Source: Tepidiformaceae bacterium (GTDB lineage: Bacteria > Chloroflexota > Dehalococcoidia > Tepidiformales > Tepidiformaceae). From it: a stretch of DNA of 64,000 nt. The stretch lies in assembly GCA_958295975.1 (NCBI GenBank), contig OY282446.1:1031289-1095288 (forward strand), given 5' to 3'. Shown here piece after piece: positions 46,292 through 57,768 of this stretch. Each line of letters opens with the position of its first letter. Within the stretch, counting starts at the first letter, position 1. The translations under genes were made by a program, and so were the position numbers. Below the pieces are notes generated by a model. It saw only the letters and a list, made by a program, of their open reading frames with translations, was not told where the DNA came from and made no database searches.

Positions 46292-46702
46292 TCAGGCCGG
46301 GGCCTCGCCCGCGAGCATGGCGATCATGGCGTCCGCGCCCGCGCTCGTGGGGCTGTAGGTGTCGATGCCGAGGCGCCCGAAGATCTCGCCCCGCTGCGGA
46401 TCCTTCACGCGGCAGATGACGCGCGCCACGCCGTAGACCTCGCGCGCCAGCTGGCTGGCGAAGAAGTTGCGGTTGTCCCCCTGCGTGACGGCGATGAAGG
46501 CGTCCGCCTCGCGCACGCCCGCGCGCTCCAGCGCCTCCATGTCCATGCCGTTGCCAGCCGCCAGGCGTCCGCCGAAGCCGCCGTCGAGCCGCCCGAAGCG
46601 GGAGGCGTCGCGGTCGATCACGGTCACGCGGTGGCCCTCGCGGTCGAGCCGTTCGGCGATGGCCGCGCCCGTGCGCCCGCAGCCCATGACGAGCACGTTC
46701 AC
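46292..46702 (-). CDS. TrkA N-terminal (RCK_N) domain protein
   Basis: 136 aa with only the Rossmann RCK_N domain: NVLVMGCGRTGAAIAERLDR, VIDRD, GNGMDMEALERAGV, TQGDNRNFFASQLA. No RCK_C. GTG start overlapping the usp stop by 4 bp. Probably pairs with the full-length RCK protein encoded 3 bp downstream, as in two-subunit TrkA systems. Confidence 0.9.
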   Translation of the reverse strand: MNVLVMGCGRTGAAIAERLDREGHRVTVIDRDASRFGRLDGGFGGRLAAGNGMDMEALERAGVREADAFIAVTQGDNRNFFASQLAREVYGVARVICRVKDPQRGEIFGRLGIDTYSPTSAGADAMIAMLAGEAPA

Positions 46703-47169
46703 GGGCGCGCCGCCGGTTCCGCGGCGGGGGCGGCGCGCTCCAGCGGCGCGCGCGCGATCCACACGGCGCAGGGCGCGTGTCCGAGCACGTGCTCCGCCGT
46801 GCGGCCCACGGCGAAGCGGCCCGGCAGGAGCGATGCGGCCACGCCCAGCACGATCGCGTCGGCCTCGCGCGCGGCCGCCGCCTCCACGATGGCGGGGCCC
46901 GCGGCGCGCGCCTGCAGCATCTCGTCCTCGATGGTCACGCCGCCGCCGGCGGCCTCGGCGCGGGCGCGCGCGCGGCGCAGCAGCTCCTCGCCGCGGCGGC
47001 CCTCCAGCTCCATGTCCGCCGTCACGGGCAGGCGGCGATCGACCTCGATCACGTACAGGAGCGTGAGCGCGCCCCCGGCCTGGCGCGCGAGCGCCGCGCC
47101 GAGCGCGGCGGCGTCGAGGCTGGCGTCGCCGGGCGCCACCGGCGCGAGGATGGAGCGGAAGCCCGCCAT
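46699..47169 (-). CDS. Universal stress protein (UspA family)
   Basis: 156 aa. RSILAPVAPGDASLDAAALGAALA start and a C-terminal DAIVLGVAASLLPGRFAVGRTAEHVLGHAPCAVWIAR. The nucleotide-binding G-x2-G-x9-G-S/T motif is only partly kept (Ala for the second Gly, RT at the end), so ATP binding is uncertain. The longer open frame is not needed; the ATG at 47167-47169 matches family starts. First gene of the trkA-pheA operon. Confidence 0.88.
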   Translation of the reverse strand: MAGFRSILAPVAPGDASLDAAALGAALARQAGGALTLLYVIEVDRRLPVTADMELEGRRGEELLRRARARAEAAGGGVTIEDEMLQARAAGPAIVEAAAAREADAIVLGVAASLLPGRFAVGRTAEHVLGHAPCAVWIARAPLERAAPAAEPAARP

Positions 47170-47241
47170 GCGCTGCGCCCCCTCTTCTGGCGCGGGGAGA
47201 ATACCGCCGCGCGGGATCGCGCACAACGCGCCCGCGCACGC

Positions 47242-47406
47242 TCAGTCGCGCCGCGCGAACCAGAGCCGCACGAGGCCGTTGCAGGCCAGCGCCATGCCCA
47301 GCCACGCGCCCGCGCCCCAGCCCGCGCCCTGCAGCAGCAGGAAAAGGACGAGGGCCGCCCCCAGCGCCAGCGAGGCGGCGGCGAGCAGACGGTTGACGGC
47401 GCGCAC
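47242..47406 (-). CDS. Small two-helix membrane protein
   Basis: 54 aa: a short basic start, two hydrophobic helices (AAASLALGAALVLFLLLQGAG and GAWLGMALACNGLVRLWF) and a basic end (ARRD). GTG start with TAGGCT (complement of 47414-47419) 7 bp upstream, the window's leaderless pattern. No family recognised. Upstream of usp on the same strand. Confidence 0.55.
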   Translation of the reverse strand: MRAVNRLLAAASLALGAALVLFLLLQGAGWGAGAWLGMALACNGLVRLWFARRD

Positions 47407-47544
47407 TCGCGCGAGCCTACCCGCGCGCCGCCTTGCGCGCCCCCGCGCGGGCGGGTGTGGCGGGCGCGCGCGCGGATCGCCATAATGGGCGCGACGCGGG
47501 GGGCCACGCCGCCCGCGGGAACACGCGCGAGGGGGCGGCACGCC

Positions 47545-47760
47545 ATGGACAGCACCGACTTCTACCTGGCTCCGATGACGATGAGCTACTTCTTTCTCGA
47601 GGCGCTCGAGCAGAACGGCTACGCCTTCCCCAGGGGCTGGCGTTCGCACCAGCAGAACGTCGAGGCCCTGCTGGAGGACGGCAAGGTCGTGCGCATCACC
47701 GTGGGCGCGGGCAACCAGATCGAGGTCACGGACATCAGCGCCGAGATGGCCAGCGCCTGA
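47545..47760 (+). CDS. Small hypothetical protein
   Basis: 71 aa, acidic. MTMSYFFLEALEQNGYAFPRGW, then a charged helix and beta strands DGKVVRITVGAGNQIEVTDI. No known domain. ATG follows GGGGGCGGCACGCC. Downstream 47761-47883 contains palindromes before dnaJ. Confidence 0.55.
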   Translation: MDSTDFYLAPMTMSYFFLEALEQNGYAFPRGWRSHQQNVEALLEDGKVVRITVGAGNQIEVTDISAEMASA

Positions 47761-47821
47761 ACCGCCCTCCCCGCCGCCTCCCGTCCGCGCCCGGCGGCCA
47801 TCGGCCCGCGCGCAAGCCCTG

Positions 47822-47865
47822 ACAATGCCATTGTGAGGATTCCTTCCCCGCACACTTGCGGGAAG
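47822..47865. promoter_or_regulatory. Palindromes upstream of dnaJ (candidate operator)
   Basis: Perfect palindrome ACAATG-C-CATTGT at 47822-47834 and an inverted repeat CCCGCA/TGCGGG with a CACT loop at 47847-47862 (extendable with one bulge to 47843-47865). It matches neither the CIRCE nor the actinobacterial HAIR consensus. Position suggests control of the dnaJ-hspR-clp cluster, possibly by HspR. Confidence 0.4.
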
Positions 47866-47894
47866 CCGCCCGATGCGGCACCATGGATGGCGCA

Positions 47895-48890
47895 ATGGCC
47901 ACCGACTTCTACGAAACCCTCGGCGTCAGGCGGGACGCACCGGCGAAGGAGCTGCGCGCCGCCTACCGCCGCCTCGCACGGCGGCACCACCCCGACGTCA
48001 ACCCCAACGACGCGGGCGCGGAGGCGCGCTTCAAGCAGATCCAGCAGGCCTGGGACGTGCTCGGCGACGAGGAGACGCGCGCGCGCTACGACAAATACGG
48101 CGAGCGCTGGGAGCAGGCCGAACAGATCGAGGAGATGGAGCGCCAGCGCGCGCGCTTCGGCGGCGGCGGCCCCGGCGGCTTCTCCTTCGAGGGCAACCTC
48201 GCCGACTTCGACCTCGGCGGGCTGTTCGGCGGCGTCTTCGGCGGCGGGCCGCGCGGCCCCCGGCGCGGGCAGGACGTGGAGACGCCCTTCGTGATCGCGC
48301 TGGAGGAGGCCGCAGCCGGGGCCACGCGCACGATCACGCTGCAAGGGGCGGCGCCCTGCGCGGCCTGCGGCGGCGAGGGCGTCGTGGGCGGGGCGCGCTG
48401 CCACGCCTGCCGGGGCGAGGGCCAGAGCGCCGCGCCCCGCCGGCTGGAGGTGAAGGCCCCGCCCGGCGTGCGCACGGGGTCGCGCGTGCGCATCGCGGGC
48501 GAGGGGCGCCCCGGCCGTGGCGGCGGCCCGCCGGGGGACCTCTACCTGCTCGTCGAGGTGCGCCCCCACGACCGCTTCGAGCGCCACGGCGACGACCTGC
48601 TCGCGGAGGTGGCCGTGCCCTGGCTCGACGCCCTGCTCGGCGGCGAGGTGGAGGCCCCCACGCTCGACGGGCGCGTCCTGCTCACCATCCCCCCGCTCAC
48701 CCAGAACGGGCGGCGCTTCCGCCTCGGCGGCAAGGGCATGCCCGTGCTGGGCCGCGCGGGCCGCCGCGGCGACCTCGTGGCGCGCGTGAGCGTGCGCCTG
48801 CCGGAGCGGCTGAACGAGCGCGAGCGCGAGCTCCTCGCGGAGTTGCGCCGCCAGGGCGCGGACGCCTCCGCCGCGCCCGCCGCGGGCTAG
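47895..48890 (+). CDS. dnaJ: DnaJ/CbpA-type co-chaperone with reduced zinc region
   Basis: J domain at the N-terminus (DFYETLGVRRDAPAKELRAA; HPD at about 39-41). Then a Gly/Phe-rich linker, and a short Cys region with only two CxxC (CAAC, CHAC) instead of the four CxxCxGxG of classical DnaJ. The two C-terminal client-binding barrels follow. 331 aa from the ATG at 47895; in-frame ATGs at 47883 and 47856 are alternatives. Stimulates Hsp70 (not encoded here). In an operon with hspR and the Clp unfoldase. Confidence 0.9.
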   Translation: MATDFYETLGVRRDAPAKELRAAYRRLARRHHPDVNPNDAGAEARFKQIQQAWDVLGDEETRARYDKYGERWEQAEQIEEMERQRARFGGGGPGGFSFEGNLADFDLGGLFGGVFGGGPRGPRRGQDVETPFVIALEEAAAGATRTITLQGAAPCAACGGEGVVGGARCHACRGEGQSAAPRRLEVKAPPGVRTGSRVRIAGEGRPGRGGGPPGDLYLLVEVRPHDRFERHGDDLLAEVAVPWLDALLGGEVEAPTLDGRVLLTIPPLTQNGRRFRLGGKGMPVLGRAGRRGDLVARVSVRLPERLNERERELLAELRRQGADASAAPAAG

Positions 48891-48912
48891 CCGCGAAAGG
48901 AGCCCCGCCATC

Positions 48913-49290
48913 ATGCCCCGCCGCCGTCCCCCCGCGGGCCCGCCGCGCGACGACGATCCCTGCTACGTGATCTCCATCGCCGCGCGCCTCGTGGGCCTCC
49001 ACCAGCAGACGCTGCGCTACTACGAGCGCGCGGGCTTCATCCGCCCCCACCGCACGGGCGGCAACATCCGCATGTACTCCAACGCCGACATCCGCCGCAT
49101 CCGCCAGGCCCAGCGCCTCATCGACGAGCTGGGCGTGAACCTGGCGGGCGTGGAGGTGGTGCTGCGCATGAGCGACCAGCTGCGCGAGCTGCGGGCCGAG
49201 CTGGACGAGGCCCGCGCCGAGCTGGAGCTCCTGCGCCGCGCGCGCCTGCCCGCGCCCGCCGTCGACAGCGAGGGGCGGCCCGCGCGCTAG
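48913..49290 (+). CDS. hspR: MerR-family heat shock regulator HspR
   Basis: 125 aa. A winged-helix MerR domain (YVISIAARLVGLHQQTLRYYERAG, GNIRMYSNADIRRI) followed by a coiled coil (LREL...AELDEARAELELL). Same order as dnaJ-hspR in actinobacteria and related groups, where HspR represses dnaK and clp genes with DnaK as co-repressor. 22 bp after dnaJ. AAAGGAG 9 nt before ATG. Confidence 0.94.
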   Translation: MPRRRPPAGPPRDDDPCYVISIAARLVGLHQQTLRYYERAGFIRPHRTGGNIRMYSNADIRRIRQAQRLIDELGVNLAGVEVVLRMSDQLRELRAELDEARAELELLRRARLPAPAVDSEGRPAR

Positions 49291-49352
49291 CCCCCCGCCC
49301 GCCGTTCCGCCACCCACGAAGCCCCCGCGCCCGCGGGGCGGAGGAATCCCCC

Positions 49353-51644
<2,292 letters not shown>

Positions 51645-51739
51645 GCGCGCGCGGACGGGGAACCGATCCGGAGCGTCCGCCGCCAGACGCGCGCCCACCC
51701 ACGACCAGTGCCCCCCGCGAACCGCGACGCCTCCGGCCG

Positions 51740-52111
51740 TCAGGCCAGCGGGCCGACGCCTTTCGCGCGCAGGGCCAGACGGCGCGCCAGCCGCAGCAGC
51801 GGATACCAGCGCCGCGCCGCGCCCGGCGGTGCGAAGAGCAGGCGGTTGGCCGTGCCGAAGAAGCCGCGCCGCCCCGAATGGCGCGCCAGCTCGCGCAGGG
51901 CCTCGCTCCCGAAGCGCCAGCGCCCGTCCAGCTTCAGCGCCATGCCCGCGTCCGGGTCGTGGCCCAGGCGGCGCGCCTCCGCCGCCAGCGGGCCGCCCAC
52001 GCGCGCGTCCACCAGCATCAGCTCGCCGATGGCCTCGCGCACGTCGAGGAGGCGCGCGTAGTTCGAGCAGAAGGGGCATTCGCCGTCGTAGACCAGCCAG
52101 GCCCGCGCCAT
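51740..52111 (-). CDS. DCC-family thiol-disulfide oxidoreductase (DUF393)
   Basis: 123 aa. The family motif DGECPFC at residues 9-15 (D-G-x-C-x2-C) is present, then YARLLDVREA, GRWRFGSEALRELARHSGRR and the hydrophobic C-terminus with RWYPLLRLARRLALR. Thioredoxin-like fold; partner unknown. ATG at 52109-52111. 51645-51739 holds no gene. Confidence 0.87.
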   Translation of the reverse strand: MARAWLVYDGECPFCSNYARLLDVREAIGELMLVDARVGGPLAAEARRLGHDPDAGMALKLDGRWRFGSEALRELARHSGRRGFFGTANRLLFAPPGAARRWYPLLRLARRLALRAKGVGPLA

Positions 52112-52123
52112 CCCCGGAAGGGG

Positions 52124-52471
52124 CTACTCCGTGGCCGTGAAGAAGTCCGCGCGCGGCGTGCCGGTGTCGTCGTAGACGGGCTCCTCGAGGTCCGCGCGGA
52201 ACTTGCTGATGCTGGAGCCGCGGATGCCGTGGCGGCCGATGTTCGCGCCCATGTCAGCGTAGTGGCGGTCGCGGAAGTGGGCCGCCAGCGCCTCCTCGTC
52301 GTCCCACAGCTCGTAGACCCAGATGCGGCCCGCGTCGAAGGGGTCGGGCGTCCACGTGTAGTGGCGGCAGCCGCGCTGCGTGAGCGCGCCGTCGATGAAG
52401 GGCTTGCCCGCCTCCAGCGCGGCCTCGCGCTGGTCGGGGTCGAGGTCGATGCTGCCCGCGATCACGATCAT
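52124..52471 (-). CDS. Antibiotic biosynthesis monooxygenase-domain protein
   Basis: 115 aa, ABM fold: IVIAGSIDLDPDQREAALEAG, RGCRHYTWTPDPFDAGRIWVYELWDD, LAAHFRDRHYADMG. Small dimeric oxygenases/hydrolases of this fold act on quinones, heme or aldehydes; the substrate is unknown. Co-oriented with the DCC gene 12 bp downstream. Confidence 0.85.
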   Translation of the reverse strand: MIVIAGSIDLDPDQREAALEAGKPFIDGALTQRGCRHYTWTPDPFDAGRIWVYELWDDEEALAAHFRDRHYADMGANIGRHGIRGSSISKFRADLEEPVYDDTGTPRADFFTATE

Positions 52472-52548
52472 GCCGTTCCTCCCCGGGCGTTTCCCGCCGG
52501 TGGCAGGCTACCACGGCGGGGCCGCGCGTCCGTGCGTCCGCGCCGCGC

Positions 52549-54141
52549 TCAGTTGACGCGGCGGCCCCCGCCCTCCGCCCAGTACGGTTCGCGCAGCTCG
52601 AACTTCTTGAGCTTGCCCGTGGCCGTGCGCGGCAGCTCGCGGACGAACTCCACGCGCCGCGGGGCCTTGAAGTGGGCCAGATGGTCGCGGCAGAAGGCGA
52701 TGATCTCCTCCGCCGTGGCCTCGGCGCCCTCCTGCAGCACGACCACCGCCAGGGGCGTCTCCCCCCAGCGTTCGTCGGGGACGCCCACGACCGCCGCCTC
52801 CAGCACCTTGGGGTGGCGGTAGAGGGTGTCCTCCACCTCGATGGAGGAGACGTTCTCGCCGCCGGAGATGATGACGTCCTTGGCGCGGTCGACGATATTG
52901 ATGGAGCCGTGCTCGTCCACGGTGGCGAGGTCGCCGGTGTAGAAGTAGCCGTCGCGCACGACGCTGGCGGTCTCCGCGGGCTGGTTCCAGTAGCCCTTGA
53001 AGACCATGTTGCCGCGCGCGGCCACCTCGCCGATGGAGGCGTCGTCGCGGGGCACGTCGCGCCCGCCCTCGCCCACCACGCGCAGGCGCACGCCGAGGGA
53101 GGGATGCCCGGCGCGGGCCTTCAGGCGGTAGCGGGCGCGGCCTTCGGCGTCGATGTGGGGCCGGGGTTCGGCCACGGTGAGGATAGGCGCCGTCTCCGTG
53201 AGGCCGTAGAGCTGCATGAAGGTCCAGCCGCGCTCCTCCTCCAGCCGCTCCACGAAGGTGAGGGGCGGCGGAGCGCCCGCCACCGCGAAACGCGGCTTCG
53301 TGGCGATGGCGTACTCGTCCGCGCGCTCGAAATCGAGGATGCGCGCCAGCACCGCCGGGGCCATGCAGGCGAAGGTCACGCCCTCGTCGCGCATGAGGCG
53401 GTAGAGCGTCTCCGGTTCGGGCGTGCGCACGATCACCTGCTTCGCGCCCACCGCCGTGAGCGCGTAGACGCCGCCCCAGCCGTTGCAGTGGAACATGGGC
53501 AGCGTCCACATGGCCGCGTCGTCGTGGCTCGCGCCCATGTGGATGATGTAGTGGTAGGCGTTGGCGTAGAAGTTGCGGTGCGTGAGCATCACGCCCTTGG
53601 GCCGCGCCGTCGTGCCCGAGGTGTAGTTGATGCTGACGAGGTCGTTCTCGTCCAGTTCCGGGTCGGGCGGGGGCGTCTCCGGCTGGCCCGCAATCAGCTC
53701 CTCCCAGTCGCGCCAGCCGTCGGGCGCGGGGGCGTCGCCGTAACGCGCCACGATCCAGTGCTCCACCTCCGGCAGCCCCTCGCGGATGGCGTCGAGCGCG
53801 CCCGTCAGGTCCGAATCAGCCAGCAGCGCCTTCGCCCCCGAATGCGCGAAGGCGTAGCGGAAGTCGTCGGAGACGAGGCGGTAGTTGAGGGGCACGAGCA
53901 CGGCCCCGATGAGCGAGGTCCCGTAGAACGATTCGAGGAAGTGGTGGCTGTTGGGGCTGAGGATGCCGACGCGGTCGCCCTTGCCGATGCCCAGCCCCGC
54001 GAGGGCGTGGGCGAGGCGGTGGCAGCGGGCCGCGAATTCGGCGTAGGTGAAGCGCCGTTCGCCGTCCACCACGGCCACCTTGGGGCCGTAGAGCGTCTCC
54101 GCGCGGAAGAGGAAATCGTTGACCGTCATCGGAACTTCCAT
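52549..54141 (-). CDS. AMP-forming acyl-CoA synthetase/ligase
   Basis: 530 aa. P-loop SINYTSGTTARPKGVMLTHRN-type block near 175 (TSGTTARPKG), adenylate motif YGLTETAP near 307, YFYTGDL near 410, hinge DRAKDVIISGGENVSSIEVE near 430, and catalytic Lys in TATGKLKK near 513. Activates a fatty or aromatic acid to its CoA thioester. Two in-frame ATGs, 54141 and 54129; GGGAG precedes the first and GGAAG the second. Could feed the acyl-CoA dehydrogenase at 14815. Confidence 0.94.
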   Translation of the reverse strand: MEVPMTVNDFLFRAETLYGPKVAVVDGERRFTYAEFAARCHRLAHALAGLGIGKGDRVGILSPNSHHFLESFYGTSLIGAVLVPLNYRLVSDDFRYAFAHSGAKALLADSDLTGALDAIREGLPEVEHWIVARYGDAPAPDGWRDWEELIAGQPETPPPDPELDENDLVSINYTSGTTARPKGVMLTHRNFYANAYHYIIHMGASHDDAAMWTLPMFHCNGWGGVYALTAVGAKQVIVRTPEPETLYRLMRDEGVTFACMAPAVLARILDFERADEYAIATKPRFAVAGAPPPLTFVERLEEERGWTFMQLYGLTETAPILTVAEPRPHIDAEGRARYRLKARAGHPSLGVRLRVVGEGGRDVPRDDASIGEVAARGNMVFKGYWNQPAETASVVRDGYFYTGDLATVDEHGSINIVDRAKDVIISGGENVSSIEVEDTLYRHPKVLEAAVVGVPDERWGETPLAVVVLQEGAEATAEEIIAFCRDHLAHFKAPRRVEFVRELPRTATGKLKKFELREPYWAEGGGRRVN

Positions 54142-54306
54142 GCCGCTGCTCCCGCGCCCCGTGGCGGGCGCGCGCGCATCGTACCCGCCCCGCGCGGGGG
54201 CGGGAAACCGCCCGCGCCGCCCCGTGGCGCTCGCGCGGCGCGCGCATAAGGCCCCGATAAGGCGCCCGTCTGGCGTGGGCGCGCGGCGTCCGCCACACTG
54301 GGGGCG

Positions 54307-55227
54307 ATGCCCCTCATCGAGACGGACGGCCTCACGAAGCGCTACCCGGGCGTGACCGCGCTGGACGCGCTCGACGTGAGCGTCGAGCCGGGCGTGGTGG
54401 GGCTGGTGGGCGCGAACGGCGCGGGCAAGAGCACGCTCATCAAGATCCTGCTGGGGCTGCTGCCCGCCAGCGCCGGGCGGGCGCGCGTGCTGGACCGCGA
54501 CGTGGCGGCGGAGGGGGCGGCCATCCGCCAGTTCACGGGCTACATGCCCGAACACGACTGCCTGCCGCCCGACCTCTCGGCCACGGAGTTCGTGGCCCAC
54601 CTGGCGCGCGTGAGCGGCCTGCCCCGCGCCGCCGCGCGCGAGCGCACGGCGGAGACGCTGCGCCACGTGGGCCTCTTCGAGGAGCGCTACCGCGAGATGG
54701 GCGGCTACTCCACGGGCATGAAGCAGCGCGTGAAGCTGGCGCAGGCGCTCGTACACGACCCGCGCCTCGTCTTCCTCGACGAGCCCACCAACGGCCTCGA
54801 CCCCGCCGGGCGCGAGGAGATGCTGGACCTCGTGCGGCGCACGGGCCGCGAGTTCGGCATCGCCATCCTCATGGCCTCCCACCTGCTCGGCGAAATCGAG
54901 CGCGTCTGCGACTCCCTCGTCGTCATCGACGGGGGCAGGCTGGTGCGCGCCGGGGCCATCGCCGAATTCACCACCGGCCTCGGCTCCCTCGAGGTGGAGG
55001 TGGACGGCGAGGCGGACGCCCTCGCCGAACGGCTGCGCGGCCTCGGCTTCGAGGCGCGCGGCGAGGGCGCCATCGCGCGCGTGGCCCTCAACGGCGCGGA
55101 GCCCTACGACGCCATCCGCGACGCCATCGTCGCGCTGGACATGGGCCTCGTGCGCCTGGAACAGCGCCGCCAGTCGCTGGAGGACCTCTTCCGCGCGGAC
55201 GCCGAAGAGGAAGCGGCGGCGCCGTGA
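54307..55227 (+). CDS. ABC transporter ATP-binding protein
   Basis: 306 aa. Walker A GANGAGKST near 38-46, signature YSTGMKQRVKLAQAL (S-T-G-M instead of S-G-G), Walker B LVFLDEPTNGLDP, H-loop MASHLLGE, C-terminal DUF4162-like tail (LEDLFRAD). First of four genes joined by 4-bp overlaps, two ATPases and two ABC-2 permeases: an export or membrane-remodelling system of unknown cargo. Confidence 0.94.
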   Translation: MPLIETDGLTKRYPGVTALDALDVSVEPGVVGLVGANGAGKSTLIKILLGLLPASAGRARVLDRDVAAEGAAIRQFTGYMPEHDCLPPDLSATEFVAHLARVSGLPRAAARERTAETLRHVGLFEERYREMGGYSTGMKQRVKLAQALVHDPRLVFLDEPTNGLDPAGREEMLDLVRRTGREFGIAILMASHLLGEIERVCDSLVVIDGGRLVRAGAIAEFTTGLGSLEVEVDGEADALAERLRGLGFEARGEGAIARVALNGAEPYDAIRDAIVALDMGLVRLEQRRQSLEDLFRADAEEEAAAP

Positions 55228-56105
55228 CGGAGCCGCGCGCGGGCGCCATCTACGACCTCGGCTACCGGCGCTACGGGGGGGCGCGGCTGGGGCGGGGGCA
55301 CGCCATCGTCTCGCTCTACGTGCACGGCCTGCGCTCGGCCTTCGGGCTGGGGCGGCGCACGCGCGCCAAGATCTTCCCCATCGGCCTCATCATCTTCGCC
55401 ATCATCCCCGCCTTCCTGCAGGTGGCCTTCGGGGCGCTCACCTCGGAGGACATCGAGGTGTTCCGCGCGGAGGACTACTACGGCTACATCAATCTGGCGC
55501 TGGCGGTGTTCGCCGCCGTCGCCGCCCCCGAGCTGCTGGGCCGCGACCAGCGCCACCGCACGCTGCCGCTCTATTTCTCGCGCGCCTTCAGCCGCCACGA
55601 CTACGCCCTCGCGCGGCTGGCGGCGATGGTCACGGCCATGTTCGCGCTCACGCTCCTGCCGCAGGCGCTGCTGTTCGTGGGCAACGCGCTGGCGGTGGAC
55701 GATTTCGGCGGCTACTTCCGCGACGAGTGGCGCCAGGTGGGCCCCATCGTGGCCAGCGGTGTGCTCGTCTCCGCCTTCTTCGCGGCCACCGCCATGGCCC
55801 TGGCCGCGACCGTGCAGCGGTCGATGTACGCCATCATCAGCATCCTCGGCCTCTTCATCGTGCTCTCCTTCGCGCTGGCCCCGCTGCTGGTGAACTTCGT
55901 CGACAACCTCGCGGGGCGGCTGGGCGTGTTCCTCAGCCCCTTCGCGGTCGTGGACGGCTTCACGCGCTGGCTCTTCGGCGTGGAGCCCGGCGAGCTCGCG
56001 GCCACGGCGGACTTCGCGGGCGGGTCCTACTTCCTGTGGGCGCTGGCCCTCAGCGTCCTCGGCTGCGCCTTCGTCGTGCGGCGCTACGGGCGCAAGAGCC
56101 TGTGA
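55224..56105 (+). CDS. ABC-2 family transporter permease
   Basis: 293 aa, GTG start overlapping the ATPase stop. Six hydrophobic segments; starts with IYDLGYRRYGGARLGRGHAI, the typical amphipathic N-terminus of the YhaP/NatB-like ABC-2 group. RDQRHRTLPLYFSRAFSRHDYALARL is the cytoplasmic coupling region. Second gene of the four-gene operon. Confidence 0.9.
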   Translation: MTEPRAGAIYDLGYRRYGGARLGRGHAIVSLYVHGLRSAFGLGRRTRAKIFPIGLIIFAIIPAFLQVAFGALTSEDIEVFRAEDYYGYINLALAVFAAVAAPELLGRDQRHRTLPLYFSRAFSRHDYALARLAAMVTAMFALTLLPQALLFVGNALAVDDFGGYFRDEWRQVGPIVASGVLVSAFFAATAMALAATVQRSMYAIISILGLFIVLSFALAPLLVNFVDNLAGRLGVFLSPFAVVDGFTRWLFGVEPGELAATADFAGGSYFLWALALSVLGCAFVVRRYGRKSL

Positions 56106-57031
56106 GCGCGAACGGGGCGGCCCCCGCCGTCGAGGTGCGCGACGTCTCGCGCTGGTACGGCGACGTGGTGGCCGTGAACGGCGTCAGCTTCGCGCTGGAG
56201 CCGGGCGTGACCAGCCTGCTGGGGCCGAACGGCGCGGGCAAATCGACGCTGTTGCACCTCATGGCGGGCTTCCTGCGCCCCTCGGCGGGCGAGGTGCGCG
56301 TGCTCGGCGAGCCCGCCTTCGGCTCGCCCGACGTCTACCGCCGCATCGGCCTCGTGCCCGAACGCGAGGCCGTCTACCCCTTCCTCACGGGCCGCGATTT
56401 CGTGCTCCTCAGCGCCCGCCTGCACGGCCTGCCCGACCCCGGAGCCGCCGCCGACCGCGCCCTGCGCGAGGTGGAGATGACGGACGCCGCCGAGCGCGCC
56501 ACGGGGGGCTATTCGAAGGGCATGAAGCAGCGCGTGAAGATCGCCGCGGGGCTGGTGCACGAGCCCGACGTGCTGCTGCTGGACGAGCCCTTCAACGGGG
56601 CCGACCCGCGCCAGCGCCTGCAGATGACGGAGATGCTGCGGCGCATGGCCGACGAGGGCCGCACGGTGCTCTTCTCCAGCCACATCCTCGAGGAGGTGGA
56701 GCGGCTGGGGGAGAACGTGCTGGTGGTGGTGGCGGGGCGGCTGGCGGCCTCCGGCGACTACCGCGCCATCCGCCAGCTGATGACCGACCGCCCCCACTCC
56801 TTCACCATCCGCTCCAGCGACGACCGCGCCCTCGCGCGCGCGCTCGTGGTCGAGGAGAGCGTCACGGGCGTGGACCTGGCGGACGGCGCCCTGCGCGTGC
56901 GCGCCACCGAACTGGCCGCCTTCACCACGCTCGCGCCGCGCGCCGCCCAAAGCGCGGGGGCCACGCTCTTCGAGCTGCGCCCCGACGACGAGTCGCTGGA
57001 AAGCGTCTTCCAGTACCTGGTGCGGCGATGA
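56102..57031 (+). CDS. ABC transporter ATP-binding protein
   Basis: 309 aa. Walker A GPNGAGKST near 44-52, signature YSKGMKQRVKIAAGL, Walker B VLLLDEPFNGADPRQ, H-loop FSSHILEE, and a C-terminal regulatory domain. GTG start overlapping the permease stop (GTGA at 56102-56105). Upstream in-frame codons belong to a shadow of the permease. Confidence 0.93.
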   Translation: MSANGAAPAVEVRDVSRWYGDVVAVNGVSFALEPGVTSLLGPNGAGKSTLLHLMAGFLRPSAGEVRVLGEPAFGSPDVYRRIGLVPEREAVYPFLTGRDFVLLSARLHGLPDPGAAADRALREVEMTDAAERATGGYSKGMKQRVKIAAGLVHEPDVLLLDEPFNGADPRQRLQMTEMLRRMADEGRTVLFSSHILEEVERLGENVLVVVAGRLAASGDYRAIRQLMTDRPHSFTIRSSDDRALARALVVEESVTGVDLADGALRVRATELAAFTTLAPRAAQSAGATLFELRPDDESLESVFQYLVRR

Positions 57032-57768
57032 ACGCGATCCTGCTCGTGGCGGCCATGACCGCGCGCCAGCTGCTGGGCCAGCGGCGCACCATCGTCGTCG
57101 TCCTGCTGAACGCCGTGCCCGTCCTCGTGGCCGTCATCGTGCGCACGGTGGAGACGGATCAATCCGCCGCCCAGCTCGTCGCCAGCCCGGTGCTCGAATG
57201 GACGACGCTGTTCATGCTGCCGCTGACGGCGCTGCTCCTCGCCACCGCCGCGCTGGGCGGCGAGATCGAGGACGGCACCGCCGTCTACCTGCTGTCCAAG
57301 CCGATCCCGCGCTGGCGCATCCTCGCGGGCAAGCTGCTGGCCGCCTGGGGCGCGACCGCCGCCATCGTGCTGGCCGGGGCGGCCCTCGCCGGGGCCGTCG
57401 TGCTGGCGGGCGAGGGCGGCTGGAACGTGCTCGGCGGCTACCTCGTGGCCCTGCTCGCCGGATCGTTCGCCTACGGCGCCCTCTTCCTCATGCTCAGCCT
57501 GCTCACCTCGCGCGCCCTGCTCGCGGGCGTCGCCTACGTCTTCATATGGGAATCGGTCATCACCAACTTCGCGCCGGGCGTGCAGCGCGCCAGCATCCGC
57601 GAGTACACGCTCGGCATCGCCGACCTCGCCTCGGGCGCGCCCGCCAGCGTGATCGACGCCGATCTCGGCGGCGTGCTCTCCCTCATCCTCATGGCCGTGG
57701 TCTCGGCCATCGCCGTGGCCATCGCCGCGCGGCGGCTGGCGCGCTTCGAGCTGTCGGGCGAGGCCTAA
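57028..57768 (+). CDS. ABC-2 family transporter permease
   Basis: 246 aa with six hydrophobic helices. IEDGTAVYLLSKPIPRWRILAGKLLAAW is the coupling region seen in NosY/YhaP-like permeases. ATG overlaps the ATPase stop by 4 bp. Last gene of the operon; its TAA overlaps the convergent PAC2 stop by 3 bp. Confidence 0.92.
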   Translation: MNAILLVAAMTARQLLGQRRTIVVVLLNAVPVLVAVIVRTVETDQSAAQLVASPVLEWTTLFMLPLTALLLATAALGGEIEDGTAVYLLSKPIPRWRILAGKLLAAWGATAAIVLAGAALAGAVVLAGEGGWNVLGGYLVALLAGSFAYGALFLMLSLLTSRALLAGVAYVFIWESVITNFAPGVQRASIREYTLGIADLASGAPASVIDADLGGVLSLILMAVVSAIAVAIAARRLARFELSGEA